A model generated the notes under the pieces. The model made no database searches, was not told the DNA's origin, and saw only the letters and a program-made list of their open reading frames with translations. A DNA stretch of 64,000 nucleotides from Vanrija pseudolonga. Its lineage: Eukaryota > Basidiomycota > Tremellomycetes > Trichosporonales > Trichosporonaceae. The stretch is from assembly GCF_020906515.1 (NCBI RefSeq), contig NC_085854.1, forward strand, positions 1,984,001 to 2,048,000, given 5' to 3'. Positions 22,806-33,048 of this stretch are shown here, one piece after another. Position numbers and translations under genes: made by a program. The stretch's first letter is position 1; each line of letters opens with the position of its first letter.

Positions 22806-24286
22806 CTAATCGGACGAACTCATCCTCTCCTCGATGGCGCGAATCCTTGCGTCCTCGGCGTCCCACGCCGCGCCGCCCTCAAGATAATCCCACCCATTCC
22901 CAAACCTGTCCTGCACTGCACTCGCGCGCCCGTGGTCATAGTCACGCCCATACGTGGCACGCCACGTCCGCACGCGCTCGTTCCACCGCTGCTCGCGGTT
23001 TTGTCTCAACAGTGCCTGGTGCTCGACGTACCGTTCCGCATGTGCCGCGCGCATCTTGGCGAACGGCTCGCAGTACTTGCACCCCGGGACGGGGCTCTGT
23101 ATTAGCCCGCCCCCGTGCAGCATGTGCGCGAGGTACTCTTCCGGATCGGCGCGGTCTTCCTCTGGGAGTGCAGGCATCGGCGGCGTCGGTGGCCGCGTGC
23201 CGAAGATCCCGCGCTTCGGGTTGGCAGCGTGCCACGCCTCCCGGTGCTTCTGGTACGCGTCCTCGTGTTTCCGCTGATTCATGAGCGTCGTCGCCTGCCC
23301 CAACACCCCGGCGAGCTCGCCGATGTGCGGCTGGATCACGGCCGGGTCCGCCCCGCGTGAGATGAACATGTTCGCCATCGACTCGTTGAGCTGCGCGTCA
23401 GGCGGCGGCGGGGGAGGGAGCTGTGCGGGGCGTTCGAAGCGATCGAGGAAGGCGGCCATCCGCCCGAGCGGAGACGCGGCGATCGCAGCGTTCCGCGCTT
23501 CCAGCTGCTCCATCGTCATGCCCAGGACGGTGCCGTTCGGGCCGGGCGGGAGGAGGAAATTGGGCTGCGCCGTGCCCGCTTCCAGCTCGGTCAGGTTGGC
23601 GACGTGTGGTGGGCGGTAGGCCGGCGCCTGCGGCTGGGTCTGGGGCTGCGGATACGGCTGGCCGGGGTAGGGGTATGCCTGGGGCTGCGGGGGCTGCCAC
23701 CCGTTTGGAGGTGGTTGGTGAGGCGGCTGCCACCCGCCCATCGGCGGAGGAGGGGGCGGCCGGCCATAGTCTCGCGGCGCGATCGGCGGCGACTGCGGTG
23801 GCGACGCGAGCTGGTGCGGCGGCGGGGGTGGGGGAAGGGCCTGTCCGTGAAGTGGTGGCCAGTGGGCGGGGGCTTGGGCCGGCACAGGACGCGCTGGTGG
23901 TACGGTGGCCGGCTGCACTGGCTGTACGGGTGGGGACTGTGGGGGCGAGGGGAGGGACGCGGCGGCGGCTTCCGTTGACGCTAGAGGTGGCTCTGCAGCT
24001 GGCGCTGGAGCAGGCGGGGCTTGGTCGGTTGGCGATGGTAGGGCGACCGGCGGGGCTGAGGCAGCAGGAGCGGCTGGGGCAGCAGGTGCAGAAGACGAAA
24101 CAGGCGGAGCAGGTTGAGCAGCGGCAGTAGGCGGAGCAGGGGCGATAGGCGGACCCGGCGCCGCCTGCACCGCTGGCACTGCCGGCTCGGTATCGCGCCG
24201 CCTGAAGAGGCCGGCACGCGGCTGATCCTGGGTACTACGGCGGCGTGCTGGTGTCAGCGAGGGCAGACAGGCGACGTACAGAACAT
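22806..24286 (-). CDS. Pro-rich protein with conserved C-terminal H-x2-H...C-x2-C domain (482 residues)
   Basis: Paralogue of the gene at 20930. The main exon 24247-22806 lacks an ATG at its open 5' end. A 7-nt exon 24286-24280 (ATGTTCT) followed by a 32-nt intron with donor GTACGT and acceptor GACACCAG restores a start and gives MFSRRRSTQDQPRAG. The middle is Pro/Gln/Ala-rich. The C-terminus carries HMLHGGGLIQSPVPGCKYC and then a basic helix, YDHGRASAVQDRFGNGWDY and LEGGAAWDAEDARIR. The shared C-terminal domain with a free N-terminus suggests that selection acts mainly on the C-terminal unit. The role is unknown. Confidence 0.65.
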
Positions 24287-25731
24287 GTTGTTTGTGTCGG
24301 AGCAGAGTTGGTCCGCGCGAGGACGAGGATTTGGGGAAGGCTGCTGCTCGCGACGGGCGAGCGACGAAGAAAGTCGCGGTCGACGACGAGTTGGCGAGGA
24401 ACGCAGAGACGGACGTAAGTTAGGAACAGGCGCAATAAGTAGTCCCCCGCGAAGAAACGAAGACGACGAAAGACGACGACGACGAGGCCGTTACTCGCGG
24501 CAGCGAGCGGCGGTGTCGACCCACTCGTCCTAGCCTCGGCAGTGGGCGGTGCCAAGCCACGCCGCAAGCCAACTCTCTCTCTACATCCGACACGTGCGTG
24601 AAGGCTTTCAACGAGATGCAGCGTCCTCGAACGGGCGGTGCCAAGCATGCCGATGGCCGATGGGGAGTGTAAATAATTGTTATGCACCGCACCTGCCACC
24701 TGGTCGCGTGCGCGAAGATCGATAGGCGCTTGGCGACGACGCGACGCCGCGGCGACGTACGCCGGCCGACCGAGTCTGGCCTGGCCTCTGCTGGCGCCGT
24801 TGGTCTCGCGACCACCGTCCACCGCTGGCGACTGGTCGCGTGAGCCGAGACGCGTGCCTCGAACTCGGCGGCCTGCTGTTCGGCGGCGTGCGAGGTGGCC
24901 ACGAGCGGGAGGGCGGAGCATCCGTCGCACGATGACGGCGTGAGGGTGGTTGGCTGGGCCCACAGAGCCACAGAACAGAGTGAGCTTGGGCCCCTGGCGT
25001 CTCGACACCGTGCCCTCGGCGTCGGGGGACCGGAGTGTTGCGATCGACGAGCGCGCTGATCGCGATGTACATGATCTGCACGCCGCGTCGACGTGCACCC
25101 AGGCAGTGAGTGGTTGCAGTCCAGCCCGTCGCTCGCCAGGGCGGCGTGACGTCAACCCCTGCGGCTGCCCCGTCGCCGCTCGGCGCGTTCTATTTACGTC
25201 GTCGCGCTGTGGGGACGACGACGGCGACTAGGTATGCAAGGCATGCCGGTGGTGGTGTGGGAATGCTGCAAGCAACCAAGAAAATAATCACGCAACGTGT
25301 CTGTACACGGCTACAGTGTCAGTCACTGCCTAGTGTAGCGCCGTGCATCGCGACGACCACGCCCACGGCCTAGACCCACGCCGCCGCCCACCGCCGCGCC
25401 GCCCCTGTCCCGACCCCGCGTACGCCCCTGGCCGCTCGCCGTGGCCTGCGCACTTGTCGTCGTGGTGGTCGCCTGACACCCGTCCCGGTCTCCGAGGAGA
25501 GCAGGCTAGTACCACGACGTGTCCATTGACGTGGGTGCGCGTGTTTTACCAAAGCACTAAGTAGTAGTAGACTGGTGGTGGTCGATTGCGCGACGCACAC
25601 ACACACCAACCACCACTACCACTGACCCATCACCGCAATCCTGTTGCTTCTCCCCCATCGACCAACATCTTCCTTTGACTTCTCTTCTCAGCCTCCCTTT
25701 GCATGGCACTTCTTCCTTCCCTCTGCCTTCG

Positions 25732-25749
25732 CCCCCCCCCCCCCCCCCC
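25732..25749 (+). repeat. poly-C homopolymer
   Basis: An uninterrupted run of about 18 C inside a long pyrimidine tract upstream of the gene at 26187. Exact length may suffer from sequencing slippage. Confidence 0.85.
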
Positions 25750-26061
25750 TTCCCCCGCCGCCGCCTCCCACTTCCTTCCACCTTCCCTTCCAGCGCATTG
25801 TGCCCATCACATCAGCACGACTTGCGCCCAACGCCCCGCCCCCCGACGCCTCCTCTCCCCCCGGCCCCCCTTCCCCCCTTGGTGATCACCGCCCTGCACC
25901 TGTACGCGCTTCACGCTTCACGTCGCATCACCGCACCAACACCCACCTCATCACCTCCATCGCACACTGTGCCGCCAACGCTCAGCTCGACGACGACGCA
26001 GCACGGCGGCCACATCACCCACCCGTTCCCTCAACTGCCCCCGCCAACAATAGACCCACGC

Positions 26062-26070
26062 TATATTAAA
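26062..26070 (+). promoter_or_regulatory. TATA-like box upstream of the gene at 26187
   Basis: TATATTAAA lies about 120 bp before the start codon, in otherwise GC-rich sequence. Confidence 0.4.
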
Positions 26071-26186
26071 CCTTCGCAGTGTCCAGTGACCTGCGACCTG
26101 GCCGGTCACGGCGACTGAACACCCCCTACTCCACATATCTGCGTCGTATCCCCCTCTCCTACCTCTACATTGCATTCCCCTCCTCC

Positions 26187-26734
26187 ATGAGTGAGTGCAT
26201 CACCGCCTGCCCATGCTCACGAGACCAGAGTCACCAACCACAACAACCCGCCCACACAACCGCGCGTGGTGGAAGCGCCTCCTCCCCACCCTCACAGTGC
26301 TGGGACCACGACCCGACCCACAGGCGCTGCACCACCTGGTCAACGAGCTCGGGTTCGCACCACAGGCCGCGCGGCGTGCGCTCGTCTCGGCCCACAACGA
26401 GCAGGAGCGCGCAAAGAACCTGCTCGTACACGCCAAACATGCTAAGTATGCCCCGCCTGGCCGGCCAGTCCCCGACTGCCAGGTGTGCATCGCCAACGCC
26501 CAGCGCGCCCGCGAGCTCGCAACCATTGTCGAGCGCGAGCGCCAGCTCCTCCAGGAGCTCAAGGACGTTCGCCGGCGGAAGCGGAAGCGTGGTGACAGCG
26601 CAATGACGCTTCCCAGTGCCAATGCGCTGGGTGTGAGCGACAAACGCCCAGCAATGGCCCGTGTTGGCGGCGGCAGCACCATTGGAACAGCAGCGCCGCC
26701 GCCTCTGATTCAAGGCGCCGCTGTCATGGCCTAG
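26187..26734 (+). CDS. UBA-like protein with H-x2-H...C-x2-C motif (169 residues)
   Basis: The first exon is 4 nt (ATGA, 26187-26190), the intron 38 nt (GTGAGT...CCAG), the second exon 26229-26734. The protein starts MKSPTTTTRPHNRAWWKRLL. A UBA-like unit at about residues 31-75 reads LHHLVNELGFAPQAARRALV and ends NLLVHAKHAK. CQVC lies 12 residues after the second histidine, and a coiled-coil-like helix RARELATIVERERQLLQEL comes next, then a basic K/R patch that could be a nuclear signal. The W-W-K-R motif links it to the genes at 7968 and 10798. It forms a same-strand pair with the next gene. The function is unknown. Confidence 0.7.
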
Positions 26735-27032
26735 ACCGTTGAGACCGTTGAATGGCTTGCATGACGCGCCACTGTCTGCCTTGTTTCGGGTATCTCGAAC
26801 AAATGCGTCAACTGCGGCAATTGCGTCCGCCAAGCACAACCCAAGCACCCCCGAAATGGTCTTCGACAAGACTGCATATCTCATCTTCCATCTCAACTCC
26901 TACACATCTCCCTCACTCAAGTTACACTCCCCCTCGCACAGCAGAGCGCTGCTCACCTCATGGCATTGCATCTGCATTCCCCTTCCCATCGCTCATAACC
27001 AAACACAACCCAACGACTACCACGTTCCCATC

Positions 27033-27594
27033 ATGGGTAAGTTCGCTGGCCTGCTGCTGCGCACTGGGGTTTGGGCGTGTGACTCACCAAGATCTCCCAG
27101 CCACCATGCCCACCCCGCTTCCCGTCCCGAGGCCTCGACGCTCAAATACCTCCCCTTACCACCCACTGTCGTCGCCCGACGCACCTCCGTCGTACCACTC
27201 GCGCACGCTGTCAGCGTCGGCTGCGCACGCGCCTAGCTCGACAGGAGCGCCTCCACCTCCACCGGCCGCGGCCCCTTGGTACCGGCGTTTCTTGGCGCCT
27301 GCTGCGCCGGACCCAGCATCCGTCGCAGCCCTAGTTCGCCTTGGATACTCGGAGTCTGACGCGTCCCACGCGCTCCAGGCGACGCAAGGCAACCTCGAGG
27401 GCAGCGCCAACTTGCTTGTGCACGCCAAGCACGCTGCGACCCAGGAGCTCGTTGACGGATGCCCAATCTGCGAGCAGATTGTTGTCGCCCGCGCCAAGCC
27501 TTCAGCCATTGAGGAAGAGCCGGCCGAGACTGCGGCTGCAGAGGACGACGACCAATCCGCCCCTCTCTTCCTCAACCACCCGAGCATGATTTAG
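27033..27594 (+). CDS. UBA-like protein with H-x2-H...C-x2-C motif (165 residues)
   Basis: Exon 1 is 4 nt (ATGG, 27033-27036), with a 64-nt intron (GTAAGT...CCCAG) and exon 2 at 27101-27594. After a Ser/Pro-rich lead the protein has PWYRRFLAP, then the UBA-like VAALVRLGYSESDASHALQA with a third helix ANLLVHAKHA, then VDGCPIC at spacing 9 from the second histidine, and an acidic tail. It is the cleanest copy of the shared architecture: aromatic-basic motif, UBA-like bundle, H-x2-H...C-x2-C. It lies 298 bp downstream of its paralogue. No known family name; the zinc-binding idea is inference. Confidence 0.72.
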
Positions 27595-27918
27595 CTCTCT
27601 CCTCTCCTCCACACACAAACCGACCGAGCCCATGGTTTAGCTCTTCGGGGACGTTACAAAGTCAAAGTCTAATGGTGTCACGCGACCTCACTAGGTCGGT
27701 GGTCGGTGACGCCATACTTCATTTACTGTTTGCCAACTAGTCTTCTCATCGTTGTCACTTTCTGTACTGTTGTAAATGCATCAAAGTAGTAGCACAGGGA
27801 GGGAGTTGTGGGAGATGTTTGTGACGAGCATTGATCGCATTGATAAACGCGTCGCAGTAATTAAATAGGCACAGGCACGCGCCGTCCCCAACCTAAAGAT
27901 ACATGGCGCAAGCCCTTT
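27595..27918. other. convergent intergenic region
   Basis: 324 bp between two converging genes. It is relatively AT-rich towards 27740-27860, consistent with transcript ends. Nothing else is seen. Confidence 0.5.
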
Positions 27919-30014
27919 CTACATGATAAACTTCTTTTGCTCGCGCAAGAGGACGGCCGAGATGTCCTGCTTGGTCCCTCCTTCCTTCTCGAGCTCGCGC
28001 ACGCGGACCAGCAGGCCGAGGGTACGGTGTACGTGGTGTCCTCCGCCTGCGCGCGCCGTCTCGCCGAGGCGATTGACAATCCAATCAAACTGGGCGTGGC
28101 GTGTCAGCGTCCGTCGTGTTTCCCATCCCTGCGCCATGGCGCGGCTCACCATCTCCTCGTCTTTCGCCTCGAGACCCGCAAAGAAGAGCGGGCGATGGAA
28201 CACTGTGCTCGCGACGTCGGGGTGCAGCGCGGCGAGGTTACGCGACACGGCGTAGATGCGCTCTGCTGCGCGTGCGGGCGGCGGCAGGCCGAGAATGCGG
28301 CACAGGTAGATGACGATCATGTTGTACAAGCACGACAGCAGACACAGCGTCACGAGCTGCGGCGTCGGCTGCATGTCTTTTGGCCGGTCGGTCGGCACGT
28401 CGAGCGCGACGGAGATCCCGTCGAGCGCCTCGCCGTCGTACTTGTCCTGCAGCGCTTTCAGCGCCGCGAACAGCTCGTCGCCGTCGGCAAGCAGCTTGCG
28501 AACAGCGTCGGTATCGCCGCGCTCGCGGCCGTCCCGCAGTGTCGAGTCGAGGCGGATACACTGCGCACTGAAGTGGTTGAGCCGGAGGAGCTGCATCGAC
28601 TCGGGGTGCCACGAGTCGGCGAGCGGCGTGTCGAGCAGCGAGTGCGCCAGCTCGAACGTATACTCTGCCTTGCCTCTGTGGAACATGCTCGCGCGGACGT
28701 CGAACGAAGACAGGAGCACGGCCATACGCTGGCCCATGACGGTGAGGTGGGCGAGCGTCTCGGACGGCCGCACGCAGAGATACTTGGCCAGATCGAGCAG
28801 GCCCTGGATGCTCGACGGGTCGTTGCCCAGCCCGATCTCGTACTGGCAGTACACCTTGATGGCGCTCAGCACGGGTTCAATGTTGTCCGTGCTGTCAGAC
28901 GCAAGGTGCGACGACAGCGCGAGGAAACATGCCTCGTGCTTGGCCTGCGCGTAGGACAGGGCTTGCTCTCGCCGTGCGTCCAGGGAGGGGAGGGACAGGC
29001 CGAGGGAGAGCGCCGACCAGGCGAGGATGCCAAAGTAGAGCGGCGGGAAGAAGAGCGAGACCGCGAAGACGGACAGGAAGTGGTTGGGAAGGTGGGGCTG
29101 GGGGTCAGGTCAGCTATGCGACAATCAACGATCAGCGGACCCACCCCTCTCATCTTGGCCCACTGACTCGACCGCTCGAGATAGAACGCGATATACGGCT
29201 GGTCCTCGAGCTGGAGCACGACAGGCGAGTTGGCCCCCGCGCCCGGCGTGCTCGTCGTGCTCGCGGCAGTCACAGGCGTGAACGGCACGACAGGCTGCTG
29301 CGGCACGCCGCTGAACACGTTCAAGCTCGCCGCCACGGCCGCGTCGAGCGCGTCGCGCGGGAACGCGGCCAGGTCGACTGTGCCAAGCCCGAACGGGTCC
29401 TCAGGGGCCGAGAGCGCAAAGTCGAACAGGCCCGGCGGGAGCTGGGTCAGTGGCAGGTCGGCCACGGGGGGCAAATGCAGCTGGCGCGCCGCTGCTGCCA
29501 TTGGGGCCGAGGCGGCCACGTCGGCGAGTAAGGGGAGCACCGACGCCGAGGACGTGTTGAACGCCGGCGCGGACCACTTGTTCTCGCCTTCATCGTTACT
29601 GCTCCGCGGCGGGCTACGCGACCGGCTGCGCTGCGGCGCCGCGCCCGCCCTCCGGCGTAACGGCTGGTGGTTCGGGTCGTTGACGTCCGACTCGATGGGC
29701 CAGGTACACTTGAGCGACAGGCGCGTGCAGTGCGCGCATTGCGGGCGTTCACGGGTACATCCTACGCGGCGCTTGCGGCAAGTGAGGCAACCTGGAGACA
29801 CGGCGCGGGCAAGATAACAACAACAACGGAGGCAGCGAGTGAAGCGAGAAGCGAGCGAGCGTCAGCCATGTTGGTGGTCGTGAACACCGCGCCGCGCAGC
29901 GCACCGCGACCACTCACCATCCTTCCTCCTCGTATGGCCCTTCCGCCGCACCTCGTCGCCTGGGATGAGCTTGTGCGCGAGATACATGCACTCACTGGGC
30001 TGTGTTGGGGGCAT
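27919..30014 (-). CDS. Zn2Cys6 fungal transcription factor
   Basis: Three exons, 30014-29918, 29791-29145 and 29097-27919, encode 640 residues. The binuclear cluster spans the first intron: GCLTCRKRRVGC then TRERPQCAHCTRLSLKC gives C-x2-C-x6-C-x6-C-x2-C-x6-C exactly. The cluster is near the N-terminus after a basic lead (RRKGHTRRKDG). A Ser/Arg linker and an Ala/Pro-rich region precede a helical C-terminal half typical of the fungal regulatory domain, with PHLPNHFLSVFAV at the last exon boundary and LLLRLNHFSAQ-like helices. Expected to bind CGG-type sites in the nucleus; targets are unknown. It diverges from an amino-acid permease across 946 bp, so regulation of that permease is possible but untested. 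Confidence 0.85.
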
Positions 30015-30960
30015 GTTAAGTAGTGGGGGGGACGAACGATGGGAGAAACGAACTTTGGGGAGTTAGCGGTTATAGCGATATACCCTGTGTGGTGGGGGTG
30101 TTTTTGAGTCACTCTGGCTGGCTGGCTGCGGTGTGCCTGGTGGTGGGATTTGGGCGGAGGACTTGTCTCGCTCGAGTCGGTCGATGCGCCGATGCTTCGT
30201 GCTTCGCTTCGCTTGCGCTGGGGATGCTAGCTGGCTCGCGCCGAGATGCTGTCGCCGTGGGCCGACAGCGCCGAAGCGCCGAAGCATGTCGCGTGGTCAC
30301 TCACTACTCATGAGCGAGATGGTAGCCATTGCTCACTCGTGCCAGAGGCAGCAGCGACAGTCTCGCCTCACTGGTGCTTGCTTCGCCGCTCTCTCGCCCC
30401 GCGCTCGCTGCCTTGCTCTCATCCCGACCACCGCGCCGAGCAAGCAGCCAGCAGCCAGCAGCGACGCCGCAGCGGCCAGTGGTCAGCGCGCGCCATCCAG
30501 CCTCGCTATCACCACCGCTCGCGTGATCGCGTGCTCAGTGCACGGCCAGTGGCGAGCGGCCGTGGCGCCTCCAGGGGCCCAGGGCACCGGCGATCCAGAA
30601 CGACCATACACTGCTCGTAATAATATCCATAACCCGCGGTAAACATAGGGACTGCTCTGCTGCAGGAGCTGTTATCCAGACGACCCGCGACTCACCACCG
30701 CTCAGTGCCCGCATGTTCGGCCCAGCACCCTACTGACCCGAACGAGTCCCTGTGTTGGCTTGCTGCCCTCACGTGAGCCACTGGCCGCTCTGGCTGCCTG
30801 CCGGCTCACCGGCTGATGGCGAACATGAAGATTATTTTCATATTGCCAAGCTGCTCGCGGCGAGCAGAGCGAGCGAGCGAGCGAGCAACAACAGCCGGGA
30901 TATCTATCAGGCAGATAGACAGATGTAGACATCGTACTGCCCACTAACTAACTCTACGCG
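30015..30960. other. divergent promoter region between regulator and permease
   Basis: 946 bp. The central part is rich in GCGAG and AGC repeats (near 30180-30480 and 30850-30890). No coding frame with family resemblance is seen. Confidence 0.5.
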
Positions 30961-32824
30961 ATGGCCGGCGAAAAGGGCCTCGCGACGGCACCGCACCTCG
31001 CGGCGAGCGGCATCACGCCGGGGCATGATATCGAGGCGGCCACCTCCCACTCGGTCGTGGACGAGAAGATCCGCGATAACAACGACGACGGCAATGTGCT
31101 TTCCGAGGCCGAGGGGCGGCTCAAGCGCGGCTTGGGGCAGCGGCACTTGTCAATGATTGCGCTTGCAGGTGGGTGACACGGTCGGCGCGGCACGGCCACT
31201 TACTTGGCCGTGTCGTGACCCCGGCTCACTGTGTTGCTCGCTCGCTCGCTGACCGCGCAGGCGCAATCGACGGCGGCTTCTTCCTCTCCCTCGGCGGCAG
31301 CATCAGCACCGGCGGCCCGCTCGGCGCGCTCCTAGCGTACATCTTCATCGGTCTCGTCGTGTGCAGCGTGCAGTTCGCGATCGGCGAGGTGTCGGCCTTC
31401 ATGCCAGTGACGGGCAGCTTTGTGCGGCACGCCGAGATCCTCGTCGACCCCGCGCTGTCGTTCGCGCTCGGCTGGAACCTGGTCTACGGGAACTGGCTGT
31501 CGATCCCCTCGGAAATCGTCGCCATCTGCGTGCTGTTCCAGTACTGGACCGACCTCAACTCGAGCGTGTGGATCGTCATCTTCATGGTACTCACCGCGGT
31601 CGTCGCGTACTCTGGCATCCGGTTCTTCGGCGAGCTCGAGTTCGGCTTCGCGCTGCTCAAGATCGCGCTGATTGTCGCGCTCATCCTGTACGGGCTGATC
31701 ACGGACCTCGGCGGGATCAAGGGCGTAGAGCGCATCGGGTTCAGATACTGGAAGAACCCCGGCCCGTTCGTGCCCTACATCGCCGAGGGGGCGTGGGGCC
31801 AGTTCCTCGGGTTCTGGAGCGTGCTCATCTACTCCGTCTTCTCGTGGGTCGCGCGGCGTCGCGGACGTGGCAGTGCTGACAGCGTACAGCTTCTCCGGCG
31901 TCGAGTCCGTCGCCATGGCGGCTGCCGAAGTCCAGTCGCCCCGCCAGGCCATCCCCAAGGCCGTCAAGCGCGTCTTCGTCCGCGTCACCCTCTTCTACAT
32001 CCTCAGCGTGCTCATCATCGGCATGATCGTGCCGTCCGACGACCCGCGTATCGCCGAAGACGCCGGCACGGCGGCGACGTCCCCGTTTTTGATCGCGGCG
32101 CAGGCAGCAGGCAACAAGGTGTGGCCTAGCATTGTCAACGCGGTGGTCATCACCTCGGCGTGGAGCAGCAGTAACCAGGCGCTGCTCGCCGGCTCGCGTG
32201 TCCTCTACGGCCTCGCGGTCAAGCGCCACGCGCCGGCCGTCTTCCTCCGCACCAACCGCTACGGCGTGCCCTATGTCGCCGTTACGACCAACGTGCTGTT
32301 CGCGTCCCTCGCCTTCATGAGCCTGTCCAGCACCGCCTTGACCGTGTTCTACTGGCTGCTCAACGTCGTCGGCTGTGGCGTGCTCATCTCGTGGAGCGCG
32401 ATTCTCATCAACCACCTCCGCCTGCGTGCTGCTTTCAGGAAGCAGCGGATCGACCCCGCAAAGTTGCCGTGGTACAACAGCTGGACTGGTGAGTACCTCC
32501 CAGATGCCAGCGTGGCCGTTAACCCACACCCCAGTTTTCTCGTCCTCCGCCTCCCTCGCCCTCTGCATCATCCTCCTGCTCACCAACGGCTTCTCGGCCT
32601 TCACAAAGGGCAACTGGTCCGTGTCGACCTTCATCACCGCCTATGTCGACCTCGCCGTCATTGCGGTCCTGTTTGTCCTGTGGAAGCTCATCAGGCGGAC
32701 AAAGGCCGTCCGTCTCCAGGACATTCCGCTCGAGAGCATGCTCGAGCACATCGCCCGCACACCCGAGCCGCCGCTTGAAAAGTCCAAGGGGTGGTTGCGC
32801 TTCGTGTCGTGGCTTTGGGACTAG
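30961..32824 (+). CDS. amino-acid permease, yeast AAT/APC family
   Basis: Plasma-membrane proton-coupled amino-acid transporter. Exons 30961-31168, 31261-31843, 31890-32488 and 32535-32824 give 559 residues, the usual length. The cytosolic N-terminus ends with RGLGQRHLSMIALAGAIDGG, the first-helix signature of the family (usually GGTIGTG; here GAIDGGFFLSLG). Further hallmarks are PVTGSFVRHAEILVDPALSFALGW, YSVFSFSGVESVAMAAAEVQ across the 46-nt third-exon junction, and SSSNQALLAGSRVLYGLA. About twelve hydrophobic segments are visible. The C-terminus, WLRFVSWLWD, is cytosolic. Substrate cannot be told from sequence. The GAIDG variant at the substrate-binding unwound helix is unusual and may shift specificity. 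Confidence 0.9.
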
Positions 32825-33048
32825 TCGTGTTGTGTTATTCCGCAGTAATGATGCACTAGGTTCTTCAGGAGAGGTTTGGGGGTGAGCTCTTCGTGGTCAT
32901 GAGTGCTCGGCTTCGGCCAACGCTGGCTCTTCTCTGCCTCCTTTCCCTTGGCCATGCGCCCCCGCTCTTCCCACTAATGCATACTACGCCAATGCCGATG
33001 AATTGTGCTCTGTGGCGCATGTGTCGCGCCGATGTGTCAACCGACGCT

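Larger units (their letters stand above)
24287..26186. other. divergent intergenic region with homopolymer C tract
   Basis: 1.9 kb between divergently transcribed family members. From about 25640 to 25900 the plus strand is strongly pyrimidine-rich and includes an uninterrupted run of about 18 C at 25732-25749, as might occur in a long 5' leader of the 26187 gene. An AT-rich TATATTAAA lies at 26062-26070. No convincing gene is present. Confidence 0.5.

Noticed and set aside
24235-25155. 306-codon minus-strand frame in the 24-25 kb gap
   Set aside because: No domain, compositional noise (Arg/Ser/Thr), no splice-supported start. It also overlaps the micro-exon start of the gene ending at 22806.
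31844-31889. Apparent frameshift in the middle of the amino-acid permease
   Set aside because: It is a 46-nt intron with GTGGGT donor, CTGAC branch and TACAG acceptor, and removal restores YSVFSFSGVESVA.
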